This document shows positions 1 through 10,071 of a stretch of 64,000 bases of DNA, piece by piece. The position numbers and the translations under genes were made by a program. Where the stretch lies: NCBI GenBank assembly GCA_030789695.1, contig CM061140.1:169036319-169100318 (forward strand), written 5' to 3'. This stretch comes from Scilla litardierei (lineage: Eukaryota; Streptophyta; Magnoliopsida; Asparagales; Asparagaceae). The notes beneath the pieces were generated by a model. It worked only from the letters and a program-made list of their open reading frames with translations. It ran no database searches and was not told where the DNA came from. Positions within the stretch are counted from its first letter, which is position 1, and each line of letters starts with the position of its first letter.

Positions 1-285
1 TCCAAAATTTCTAGAATTACTGTGATTTATCCGGTGTTTCTTCGTTTTTGTTGCACCAGTAAATGCTGAGACGGAGTCAGAGGAGGCCATCGTGTTTGAG
101 GACACAGACTTTGTAATAATGCTCGCAGACTCCTGACTTTAAAGTTTAAGTATTTACAACTCCATGTATTATTTAATGAGAAATTTCATATTTCTACTCG
201 CAGCCTATATTGTTTTCATGTTAACTAGCATGACATGTATCACATGTGAAAAACAGGCACGCTCAAGGGAAAACGGGGCGCGACA
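1..285 (+). repeat. 3' end of a long LTR (Tekay-like Ty3/gypsy)
   Basis: The segment resembles the 3' ends of the LTRs ending at 9685 and running off the window at 64000. All three have a stretch reading TTTTTGTTGCACCA or close to it, a GAGG-rich block, and then TATATTGTTTTCA about 80 bp before the end. The terminal bases GGGGCGCGACA at 275-285 fit the usual CA-3' end of plant LTRs. No primer binding site follows, so this is a solo or broken LTR. Its start lies left of the window. Confidence 0.55.
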
Positions 286-635
286 GATATATTTACAGGC
301 ATAGATGATTAGTCATATACCTTGACTCCGGCTATGCCCCTATATTTATAATATGGGCCATGCTTTGCATTATGAGTATGGTTATGCAGATATTACTTAT
401 TTTTGTAACATGCATATGCTTTACATGATAGCCTAGTATCACAAGTATTATTATTGATAGTCCCTTTAAAGATTGGCTAAGTCACAACATATTAATAATA
501 GGCTATTCAACCCTCATCCGGGTTGTGATATCGAGATTGTCTCTTCATGCTATGACATGCTATACTTGTCCCTTTGTCGAGTTTCTCTAGTCTGGACCCT
601 CTATCATGTTTTCAGGTTTCAGATTTGTCTATTTA
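286..635. other. Non-coding AT-rich flank of the MULE
   Basis: I see no gene here. The stretch is AT-rich, and short ORFs have no recognisable motif. It is the left flank of the Mutator-like element; the equivalent right flank resumes at 3835. Confidence 0.5.
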
Positions 636-644
636 TTGATTTTC

Positions 645-870
645 GGACAATTTTTGCAAATAGGCCAAATTAATAAATTAATTAGGAAAATCGACCTCAT
701 TTTTTTAATTAGCAAAACCGACCTCTTTTGGTTTTGGGAGCCAAAAGAGGTCGGTCTGGGGGCTGGGGCACGTGTGTGGCCTCGGCCGCACCTTCAGAGT
801 GCGGCCATGGGCCGCATCTTCAAAGTGCGGCCCTTGGCCGCACCTGACAGCTGCGGCCAAGGCCACACAA
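645..870 (+). repeat. Left terminal inverted repeat of the MULE (226 bp)
   Basis: It pairs with 3575-3825 over its whole length with only a few mismatches. It contains a perfect 15-bp hairpin stem, ACCGACCTCTTTTGG with CCAAAAGAGGTCGGT, separated by a 9-base loop near 715-755. Next comes a GC-rich array of GGCCGCA...TGCGGCC palindromes at about 780-865. Short ORFs reading through here are TIR artefacts. Confidence 0.88.
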
Positions 871-1213
871 TTACAGAGCCGAATTGCAGCAGCTGCAGCT
901 GCTTGCTCCTCTATGTTTGCAAATACAAATAGCTGCTGCTGCTCTTCTCCATTTCAGCAGCTGCTTCTCATACTCTCCCGATAATTCAACCCTAATTCAC
1001 TCCAGCATATGCATATAAAAATCAAAACATGTCCCAAATTATTCTCACACTAATACTTCTCACAGCCATAGCGTATCACAAATAGTATATCACAACACAT
1101 CACTTGGATATCCGAACGGTCATATAAATCAAAACACACATCACATCGAATTCAAGCTCAAGTAACACATAAATCAAACAACAATGAATTCATCAACCAT
1201 AGTAGTTTAAATT

Positions 1214-3330
1214 TCAACAATGAATCAAACAACAATGAACATCCCATATGCTCGGGTGCCAAGCTCCGGCGTCAAATGATATGGGAGGGGGCTGCTGCCA
1301 AGTGCCGGGGTCATACCCTCCATGAGGGTGCTGCGTCCAAGTGTCGGTGTCATAACCTCCGTGAGGGGGCTGCTGACACGTGCTGTCATAAGCTATGGGC
1401 TGGTCCAGCTGCCAAGTGCAGGACTCATGTACGCCTGTCTGCTCCTGCTGAGAGGTGCCAGCGTCATCTGCTCTGGTATGCTCCTGCTGAGAAGTGCCGG
1501 CGTCATCATCTCTGGTATGCTCCTGCTGAGAAGTGCCGGCCTCACCCATCCTATATAAACGACTCAGCTCGCTCGTATCTACACCTTCTGGAAGATGGCG
1601 TGTACGATGTAGCACATCATCGATATAGGTCCTCATCGTATGCAGCAACCCATGATCCTGTGTTTGCAATACTTGCCCTGCCATATCGTACAATGAAACA
1701 TATCCGGCAACCTGTAAAACAAATTAAGTACTAAGCATATTGGTTATAAAAAATACTATAAAAAATTAAACTTGAACATCTTACATGTTGGCGCTCGATG
1801 GGTCCTCGGGGCATTTGTGCGAACGGGGGTTGCTGCCTCAGAAAAATCCACCTCCTGGTAATCCCCCAATACCACTCCATATAGGCAGCAACCGATACCA
1901 CATCCCCCTCATTCACAATGTGATCTACTCTACCCATCCAATGTGCAAGAGGATCCCTGATTACAGTCACGTCTGCTGGCTGCACTGGTCTTGGCTTCCC
2001 CGCCAAGACTGGAGTGCAGATGGGATGTGTTGTCGTAAACCAAATTGCCGCATGACACGGTCGGGTGCATGCATAACCCGTGCTTCCCAGCAGAATATGG
2101 GTACCCTCGCTCGCCATAACTCGGGATGTTCACGACATAACGCCGACAGCTGCTCGAATCGCTCTACATAAGGCTCCCAGGTAACCTATGAGGCATGAAG
2201 TACACAAATATATCAGTGTACTATATTATATATCAATTGATCACCTACGTTATAAAATTTACATATACACACCTGCGTACTCTCTAATGTGTCAAATTGG
2301 TCTCTGTATGTATCAAGGTTTCCATGAGCAGTTTCCATGAATGATTTTACTGTATTCCACCTGAACCCATAGGGAACGGTGTCAGCAAATACATCCTGCA
2401 GGAGCCTTGGTCTTCCTACATACATTCTCTCCCAGCTCCAAACCTGTAATATAAATTTTTCCTTAGATTGTGAAATATATAGATATATATAGATATATCA
2501 CTATTATAGCTAACAGAAAAAATTATACCTGCAATAATAACCCGCATGCATATAAAGCCTTTGTCTGCTTTAATGCCACCTTGCCGAGCTCAACATACAA
2601 GTGCGCAAGCACCGCACTTCCCCATGAATATCCACCGGACTCCTCAAAATCATCTAACTTTGTCAACCAGCGGAGATTTATAGATCCTTTGCTTGGATCC
2701 GGAACCAGTAAGGTTCCAATCATATGAAGCAGATATGCCCGTGCATACCGCTGAATGTCCTCATCATCTGCATCCTCAGGCAAATCAGTAAATGTATCAC
2801 GCAACCAACTAAGTTTTACCTTGGCTGCTTTTCTTTGTGGGGGTATCCTGTCCAAGTAGTCTCTCCATCAATGCACCCCAGCTGCCATCTCGCATTTCAC
2901 ATTGATATATTGGTTCTCCATCAATCGGTAGGCCTGTGATGACTGCCACGTCCTGTAACGTGATTGTCATCTCTCCCTGACGCATGTGAAATGTATTTGT
3001 CTCTGGCCTCCATCTTTCAACCAAAGCAGTCAGCAATGCGTGGTCCAACCGTACCCAACGCAAGCGCGCACATAGGTGTAATCTGGACGCTTCAATATAT
3101 GGTCGCGTGCGCTGATCTAATCTCCACTTTGTATGTTTCTGTCCATGATCGACAATTGCTATCGATGCCTGCAAACATATAATTCACACCTTAATTATTT
3201 TCCTTTCAATAATAATTACGTACTTTGCATATTAATTCTTTCTATTTACCTGCCCTTGCACTACATCGGCAGAACGATGACGTGCTTGATCATACAAGAC
3301 CGCATTAGTAATAGGTCCTGCCTCCTCCAT
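1214..3330 (-). CDS. PMD (plant mobile domain) protein, MAIN/MAIL-like, five exons, two frameshifts
   Basis: Exons on the minus strand are 3250-3330, 2529-3168, 2273-2443, 1785-2185 and 1214-1711. All introns are GT-AG and phase 0. Exon 1 starts MEEAGPITNAVLYDQARHRS, the usual N-terminus before the domain. Exon 2 carries typical PMD blocks such as MTITLQDVAVITGLPIDGEP and KLSWLRDTF, and exon 3 has WSWERMYVGRP. The last exon encodes a low-complexity tail with about three copies of AGTSQQEHTRDDD-like units and two HGGYD repeats. Exons 2 and 4 are 640 and 401 bp, so each breaks frame once (near 2850 and near 1970). The copy may therefore be a pseudogene, or the sequence has two indel errors. PMD proteins MAIN and MAIL1 act with phosphatase PP7L in transcription and TE silencing; TE-borne PMD genes are known as a separate group. 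No transposase is fused to it. Confidence 0.8.
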
Positions 3331-3574
3331 TTTTTTAAAAAACCTATAAAATTTCCCCAAATATAGATTTATCTCAAAAACCCTAAAATGAAATCTATAT
3401 TGAACAAAAATCACAAAAAACAATCAATAACATAACATAGAGAGTAGAATTAACCTGAAACAAAGCAGAATAACTACCCAAAAAAAAATTCAATCGCCGT
3501 ACTTTGAAGGAGCGGCCGAGAGTTGAAGGAAAGAAAGTCTGCATCAGCCCGCAAGATCGCAGGCTGCTGCGAGG

Positions 3575-3825
3575 TTGTGTGGCCTTGGCCGCAGCTGTCA
3601 GGTGCGGCCAAGGGCCGCACTTTGAAGATGCGGCCCATGGCCGCACTCTGAAGGTGCGGCTCTCGGCCGCACTCTGAGGGTGCGGCCGAGGCCACACACG
3701 TGCCCCAACCCCAGACCGACCTCTTTTGGCTCCCAAAACCAAAAGAGGTCGGTTTTGCTAATTAAAAAAATGAGGTCGATTTTCCTAATTAATTTATTAA
3801 TTTGGCCTATTTGCAAAAATTGTCC
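3575..3825 (-). repeat. Right terminal inverted repeat of the MULE (251 bp)
   Basis: It is the reverse complement of 645-870 with the same hairpin (about 3716-3760) and GC-rich palindromic array. It is about 25 bp longer than the left TIR because it has one extra GCGGCC-type repeat unit. The outer end is followed by the target duplication at 3826-3834. Confidence 0.88.
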
Positions 3826-3834
3826 TTGATTTTA

Positions 3835-5466
3835 TGGTTGATCTGAAGGATAATTTATAAATGGTAATATATAATAAAACTTGAATAAGAAATTATGGTT
3901 CATTATATTATCTACGCTTATTGTTACTAACTGTTGGACATATTAGCAATATTCTTGTCATATTTAATTTAGTATGCATGCTGATAATATACCGATTATA
4001 TGTTCACCATACCCGATTACTATACTGCTCACTATTTACATTATCGTATCTAGCACATGATTATCAAACCCAACACTACATCTATTACTGTATGACATTC
4101 ACTGCTTATAACACTATCTATCCACTGTACCTGATTACATATTTTCAAGAAACTGTATCTGTCAATATTCCTGATTAGACACTCATCGTACTAGAAATGA
4201 CATTATCACATCACATATGGATAGAAAATTCATTATCTCAAAGGATGCGACAACAATCAGGGTCATATTTTTTCACCTTCCAGCAATGTATGTAGGGTTA
4301 TATTATTGTATCCATATTTTTCATTATCCAACAATGGAAATGTGATTATACTACTGTATTCATATGTTTCGCTCTCTGTAATGGAAGCGGTGCCATTTAC
4401 CACTAATATCATGGGTGTGCGCAACCATGAGACTCATGATCCTGATTATACCCAAGTTACATATCGTACCTTCGGACATGAGCTCATCACTAGAATTGAA
4501 GAATCACATTTTTTAACATGATAATTAATGACACAAACTTAGTATTTACCTTAGTCACTGTATGTTTGTTCACTACTTTTGTCACTGTTTCTGCTTTTAG
4601 TGGTGCTACATATACCCATTCATGCGGTAATTACAGCATACAATTCATGTTTATGTATTATTCATATTTGGATAACCGACATAAGCATTATTTTACAGAT
4701 GGATATTCCTTTTATTGTTTTGTTATTGTTCTTAAGAATATCCGTCAGGTACGAAGATGGAAAAAAAATTTCTTGTCGGTCAAGCCTCCTCTACAGGACA
4801 AATGTTTGAATGTAAGTTTCTTTCCCCGGTTCATTTCCATACCTTCCCACTCGTTTAAGTGTTAGTCTTTTTGTGCTCCCCTTATTATTATCTTGTTAAT
4901 TTTAGACTGCATTAATCATCATTATAGTCTCCCATTAATAGTTAGAAGCAAAAGAACTCATGATTTATTACATATGCTTAATGTACTTACATCGAATGTG
5001 TGAATCCCCATTAGGCTTAAATGTATGCTTGGTACTTCCTGTTTCTCATAGCAAACTGGGATGCAGGGCCTGACTCTAGTTGGCATGATTAGGCTGGGTT
5101 GAAGCTGGGCTGATCAGAAACCAGGCTGAGCAACACTGATTGCCACCCTACCAAATAGCATCACACCTAACTATGGTAATTGGACATATCTGGGGGAAAA
5201 TCAATTAAAAATCTATTGACATCCACATATCATATCTTCTTAAGAATCTTAAGTTCTTAACTAATCCAAACCAAATGTTATAGTGAAGAAACAAGAGGCA
5301 GTGAGAGTTTAACATTAAACAAAGATAGAGACGGATAATAATACAAAGTAGAGAAGGACAAATAAAAGCAGACTAATTCTTGAAATAAGAAATGTGAACG
5401 CGCAATCCACAGAGAAGGAAGTAGAGAACATTATTGGGCAAGAGAAAGAAGAATGCAAAATTTTAC
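3835..5466. other. Non-coding stretch between MULE and BEACH exons
   Basis: I find no convincing gene. The left part is AT-rich and continues the MULE flank. About 5045-5170 is a more GC-rich patch rich in GGCTG and ending CCCTACCAAATA, which looks like a decayed MITE, but I cannot define its ends. The next BEACH exon expected after 5467 is not found here. Confidence 0.4.
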
Positions 5467-6421
5467 CGATGTAGCACTAGAATAGTGTGAACCATAATGG
5501 AACTTGGGGATGGTTGCATCTTCAAAGCTAGAGTACCGCTCTTGGAACTTCTTTAGCCGATCAGGATTTAAGGCACCTACCGGCTACAAAATGGTCGAAA
5601 TGCAAGCATTTAACATGTTAAATGAGGGCAAACATACAGAGCAAAAGTGCAAGAAGGTTACAACTGACATTTACCTTTGAAAAATCTCTGTATGAAGAAG
5701 AATCCTCAACATCCAAAGTCATAGAGCAGTAATCTGCTAACACCCATGGGAATACAGGATACTGCAAAGCGTGAATGGTTATTTCTATAGATTTTAAGAA
5801 CTGAATTAAATATTACTATAATAGTATCGTTTAAGTTACCTGTGTAATGTCATTATAACTACGCCCAGCAAGAATGTTAAGTTCCATTAGATATTCAAAA
5901 TTGCTAAGCTGCAACAGAATGTGATTATACTTAGAACTTCACTTTCCGGTGGTACGAAGTAGCTATATACATTTTAAAGGGAAAGACAGCATACTTTACC
6001 TCCCGCCTAGCCCAGCGCTCCATAAGTTGAGTTCCTTTAAGGAGTTTCTTAGGACTCTACAACCAAGATAAACAATTCATTGAACTATAAATCACGAGGC
6101 AATGCTAAAGTATTTATAATTTATGGCACTGACCTGTGTTTCAATATAGATATTGCTCAAATGGCGTGGCTGTGCATGAACAATAGCATGATAGGCATTC
6201 TTGCGCCATTCAGTACTCTGGATTAAATTATAACAGATTAAACTAACTAGTTCCATGAATCTATAAGATCAGCTCATTTATCTGGGTCACTGCAACTAAC
6301 AAGCGGCTCAGTCACAAATGCATTGCAAGAATAATGTCATAGAAATTTTACCCCAAAATCAAAGAAGTAGCTTGATCGGTCAACCATGAACAACTCCAAA
6401 GCACTCCTCTTCAAAAGGTAC
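5467..6421 (-). CDS. BEACH-domain protein, partial, six exons
   Basis: Six consecutive exons on the minus strand are 6352-6421, 6134-6217, 6000-6056, 5840-5908, 5675-5761 and 5467-5583. All junctions are GT-AG, the coding frame is continuous and no stop occurs. They encode the PH-to-BEACH junction and the first part of the BEACH domain: [17 protein letters not shown], the signature [11 protein letters not shown], and [16 protein letters not shown] then [11 protein letters not shown]. This order and spacing match BEACH proteins (LYST/neurobeachin family; SPIRRIG and relatives in plants), which act in membrane trafficking and mRNP biology. Only about 155 residues are present of a protein that normally exceeds 2000. 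Downstream exons (rest of BEACH, WD40) are absent from 1-5466, and upstream ones are cut off by the LTR at 7027. It is either a real gene with huge TE-filled introns or a truncated fragment; intact splice sites favour the first or a recent truncation. Confidence 0.88.
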
Positions 6422-7026
6422 CTGCAAACATCACTCCAAAAGGAGATATACGACAATGTAATTCAAGTCGTGCAACAAATAAAATAAAGGATAGTGGGGC
6501 TAATATCTGGCATTAGAAGACAAAGAGACCATAAAGGAACATAAAAAGCACTACAATTTCAGTGGCTTTGTACAATATGATTAAACAAACTTCATGTGAG
6601 AAAATGGAAGGACAGACACGCGCACGCACACCAAAAAAGAAAGAAAGAGAAACTAATATAAAAGAGAGTAAATACCAAAGAGAAAGTGGAGAAGAAACTA
6701 CTTACAATTTTAAGCAAGTCTTCCCTTCTAGATAATGCAATACCTTAAGATTTCATGAAATATCATAGAAGTAACCGTATTCTTGTGTGTCATTATTTTC
6801 ATAAATTAGTTCATTACCTCAGTATTCCTAACTCACTTCAGAACCCGTGATTAATAAAGCCAAACTGTAACAAAAGATGTGATTAAGAGGTAACTGATGA
6901 TTAATAACTTGAATACAAAACGGGTTCATGTCTCGGATTTAGGAGAACTTTTATATTATTAGAGTATTAGCAATTGATATACGTACCCTCACCTATACTT
7001 GAGGAAGCAAAGATTATTAGAGATCC
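6422..7026. other. Probable BEACH gene intron, no gene seen
   Basis: This AT-rich stretch lies upstream of the first visible BEACH exon and ends where the LTR begins at 7027. No exon with recognisable PH or BEACH sequence is visible, and no repeat structure stands out. Confidence 0.45.
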
Positions 7027-9685
7027 TGTAATGACCACAATTTTCGGCTAAATTTTTTTCAATTTAATCTATGTACCTTTCCTTTTTTCCTTTTCTTTGT
7101 TCCTTCTTTTTCTTCTTTTTCCACAACCCACTAAGCACAACCCATTATTTACTTTTTCTTTCTTTCTTTAGCTCGACAGATCTCGCCCAGACCACACCCA
7201 AAAGCCCACCGCCTTAACCCGCATGCTCCACTCTTTTTCGCACGTGCCGCAAGCATACACCTAACCAGTCTCTTACTCCCCGTTGGGTGAAACTTCTCGA
7301 CACACACTCTCTGTTGCTCCCCTATGACCCTACCCAAATCCGATTGATGAGGCAAACTCGCCGCTGCCCCCACATGCTTCGTCGACTTCCTACTCAAATC
7401 TCGAGACTCATTTACACCAATCACCATTCAGTCCATTTACTTTCTTTCGTCGGAGTTTATGCCTACTCTCAACTACCGCTGTTAAGATAAGCCCTCCTCT
7501 CTTCTCTCGCACAGCGCTACTTAACCCCTACACTTTCGTCGGGTTTTCACACAAAAAATTCATTTTTCATCACCAAAATTCTTCGGATTTTGGGTCTTTC
7601 GCAGATGTTGGGGTTTCGGATTTTTGCTCGGGGCTTGATTCTTCTCAATTTACGCCCATCCCCTCCATAAAAGCACTAGCAGCCAATCGACGGTGTGTCG
7701 GCGAGGCTCCTTTGAGCCCTGCGACAATCTCGGTTTTAGTAAATCATTTTTATCTTAGTTTTGGCTTTAAAATCGTGTTTTTGCTTCTTTTTGAGCGATA
7801 ATGTGGATCTGAGCATTTTACAGAAATTTTGGGAAATTCCTAGGGCTTGGTGACGACCCTCACTGGCGTCCCACTGCTGTTTGTGATTGTGCTCTTGGGG
7901 TTGTACTGCAGCTGGGTTTTGGGCTTTGCCCTGGGTTACTGCTCTTACCACGAGTCTCATCTGGGCATTTGGACCCTTGCATTAGACTGGGGCCTTGCCT
8001 CCTTGCTTGACTTCTTGGGTATGTTGGTTTTTCTTGGCGACTGTTTGCGTTGCTCGGTTGAACGAGGGTTTTCCCACCTTGGTGTTGGTATTAGATGTTT
8101 GGATTGTGGCGTTGGTATTGATGTTAGGTGTTGGCTGGGTTCTTATCCCTTGTGTGGGTTTTGTTGTTGGATGTGCTTGGTGGTGGCTATGAGTGTTTGG
8201 TGTTGGATTGGTGGTGGTCGTGGGAGTTTGGTGTTTTCTTGGTGTAGGCCATTGGTGTTGGTGATTGGTGTTGGTGGTTGGTACACGGGGTTGGACAGTG
8301 GCTTTGCCCTATTGTGTTAGCTCGGGCCTTTGCCTTATTCATGGTTGGACATTGGATTCATGTTTAGTTTGATTTCATGCTTATATTATTCTGAAATCAA
8401 TATTTGATGATAATATTGGCTGGTGACATGAAAAGCATGAACATACAGATTAGATCCTTAAAAGATCGATGATAAGACTTCTCTGATATCAATAAAGTAA
8501 TCCCTCCCCCATTTTAAATCATCCAGCTTTAAATTGCAATGGAATCACTTGAATGCATGCTATTGATTTAACTCGAAATCATATGACATCAAAATTTAAT
8601 AATATGTGTGGATGTGCTATGTTAACGTAATCTTGAAACAAACTGTTATTATTTCACGTACATGATATGTTCTCGATGTGTCACCTTACAAGTGACGTAT
8701 TATTGAAATTGAGTTCTTTGGCATACTGACTCCAGAAATTGCTAGTATCATAAAACTTGAATGGTTATAACCCACCGAAACATATTAACTAGTTTTGATG
8801 TGACACTTGGACTTGTTCTCATTATGCATGTGTGACTAAACAAATATTGGCACCGTAAATAAACAATACAGCTGTGATACTGAGAACTGTACACCGTTAC
8901 AACACTTGACACTTCAGACTCATTACGTTTTGGGATTAATCGTATTTGGCAAATTCGATAATGATCGGAACCATGCTTCTTTTAAGGAACACTTTCCCAT
9001 TCTTGCTCTGACCTGGTCGTTCACGACCGACACTTGTTATGTCAAATGGATCGTCAGTCCCCTTCTCGACAGGGCAGCTTCGCTATCGAGACTTGTTATG
9101 TCGGATGGACTTGGCCCGGGTGAGCTTGCCTGCAATACAAGGTGGTTCCGGTAGCATATCGCACTCAGATACGAGTCACATCCTATGATTGGTATATCTG
9201 TTAGAATATTGACATCACCAGTTCAAACTATTTTTGCATGCTTGTATTTAGTCACTTATTTTCAGTTCCTGCTTTACTTTCAGTTATGCTCATGTACATT
9301 GTTTTAATTCCAAATTTTAAAATTAGTGTGATTTACTTTAAACTGGAGTCACCTCGTTTTTATTGCATCATTAGGTGCTGAACATGAATACACAAAGACA
9401 GTCTTAGAGGAGTCTGAGTTTTCTACGCAGGATGCAGATATCTGAGTGTGAGTTCATGAGCACGTTTATTATGTATTTTCCGTATATATTTTGAGAGTAT
9501 TTATCTGCTTGTATTGTATCAGATTTTGTAATTTCCATGTATTAATGAAAATTTCTGTATGAGTATTTTGATAAATTTCTGCTCGTAGTCTATATTGTTT
9601 TCACTGTTAAACAACAAGACTTGCATCACATGTGAAAAACATCCACATTTCCAGAAAACGGGACACCAGAAAATGGGACATAACA
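7027..9685 (+). repeat. 5' LTR of a Tekay-like element (2659 bp)
   Basis: It begins TGTAATGACC and ends TAACA, and is followed after 8 bases by a primer binding site. Its first kilobase has the CT-rich leader and an exon-like G/T-rich stretch seen in the other long LTRs. Its 3' part matches 1-285 and 63.7-64.0 kb. ORFs such as 7847-8320 (Trp/Cys/Gly-rich) are LTR sequence read in one frame, not genes. Start and end come from TG...CA plus the primer site; no target duplication could be matched. Confidence 0.65.
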
Positions 9686-9693
9686 TGTTTTTG

Positions 9694-9712
9694 TGGTGGC
9701 CCATGTAGGTCC
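9694..9712 (+). other. Primer binding site, tRNA-Ile-like
   Basis: TGGTGGCCCATGTAGGTCC lies just inside the 5' LTR. The same motif occurs inside the LTRs at 17210-17228 (minus), 25643-25660 (minus) and 31266-31284 (plus). From memory it is complementary, with one mismatch, to the 3' end of plant tRNA-Ile(AAU). Confidence 0.6.
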
Positions 9713-9848
9713 ACGCTAACTAACTCATGAACAGTTTTGGAATGATATGATGTACCATATAAAATACACAACTGAACTAACTTTACCATATGAATCTAGT
9801 TGAATGAAAGTTTACCATCGCCGTAGACATACAGCGGCAAACTAGACC

Positions 9849-10071
9849 ATGACAAATGAAAAAGACACAGCTGTGAACCAGGGCGGATCTAGTGGATCTG
9901 GAATCGACAACACTAGGCCCAACTTGGTAGTACACCAAATACCAAACAATTCAACCCCACTGGATGGAAACATTTCTGAAACCTAGGGGAATGCTCGAGG
10001 ATCTGGGACCAGCAATAATGAAGACCACGATAATAATGATGCTAACAATGGACCACCTCTGCAAGTGTACC
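9849..10071 (+). pseudogene. gag N-terminus, broken
   Basis: The ATG at 9849 opens 45 codons of a Ser/Gly/Asn-rich gag leader (residues include VNQGGSSGSGIDN) before a TAG at 9984. The gag-like reading continues (NARGSGTSNN) until 10071, where the LTR of a minus-strand element begins. The matching gag middle is missing from the window, and gag resumes at 19028. The two parts may be one element split by the insertion and later deleted internally, or parts of two elements. Confidence 0.5.

Larger units (their letters stand above)
645..3825 (-). mobile_element. Mutator-like element carrying a PMD gene
   Basis: A 3181-bp unit is bounded by long terminal inverted repeats that both begin GGACAATTTTTGCAAATAGG from the outside. 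It is flanked by TTGATTTTC (636-644) on the left and TTGATTTTA (3826-3834) on the right, which is a 9-bp target duplication with one mismatch. Long TIRs with 9-bp duplications are the hallmark of the Mutator superfamily. No MURA-type transposase, DDE motif or zinc finger is visible inside; the only gene is a PMD-domain gene on the minus strand. The near-identical TIRs indicate recent movement. It is therefore probably non-autonomous, moved by a transposase encoded elsewhere, unless the PMD protein itself contributes. Confidence 0.85.

Noticed and set aside
606..984. Ala/Gly-rich ORFs at the left MULE end
   Set aside because: They read through the TIR palindromic array, and the same ORFs appear mirrored in the right TIR.
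7847..8320. 157-codon ORF rich in Trp, Cys, Gly and Val
   Set aside because: It lies in the G/T-rich part of a long LTR. Similar hydrophobic ORFs occur at the same place in other LTR copies in different frames, and no domain is visible.
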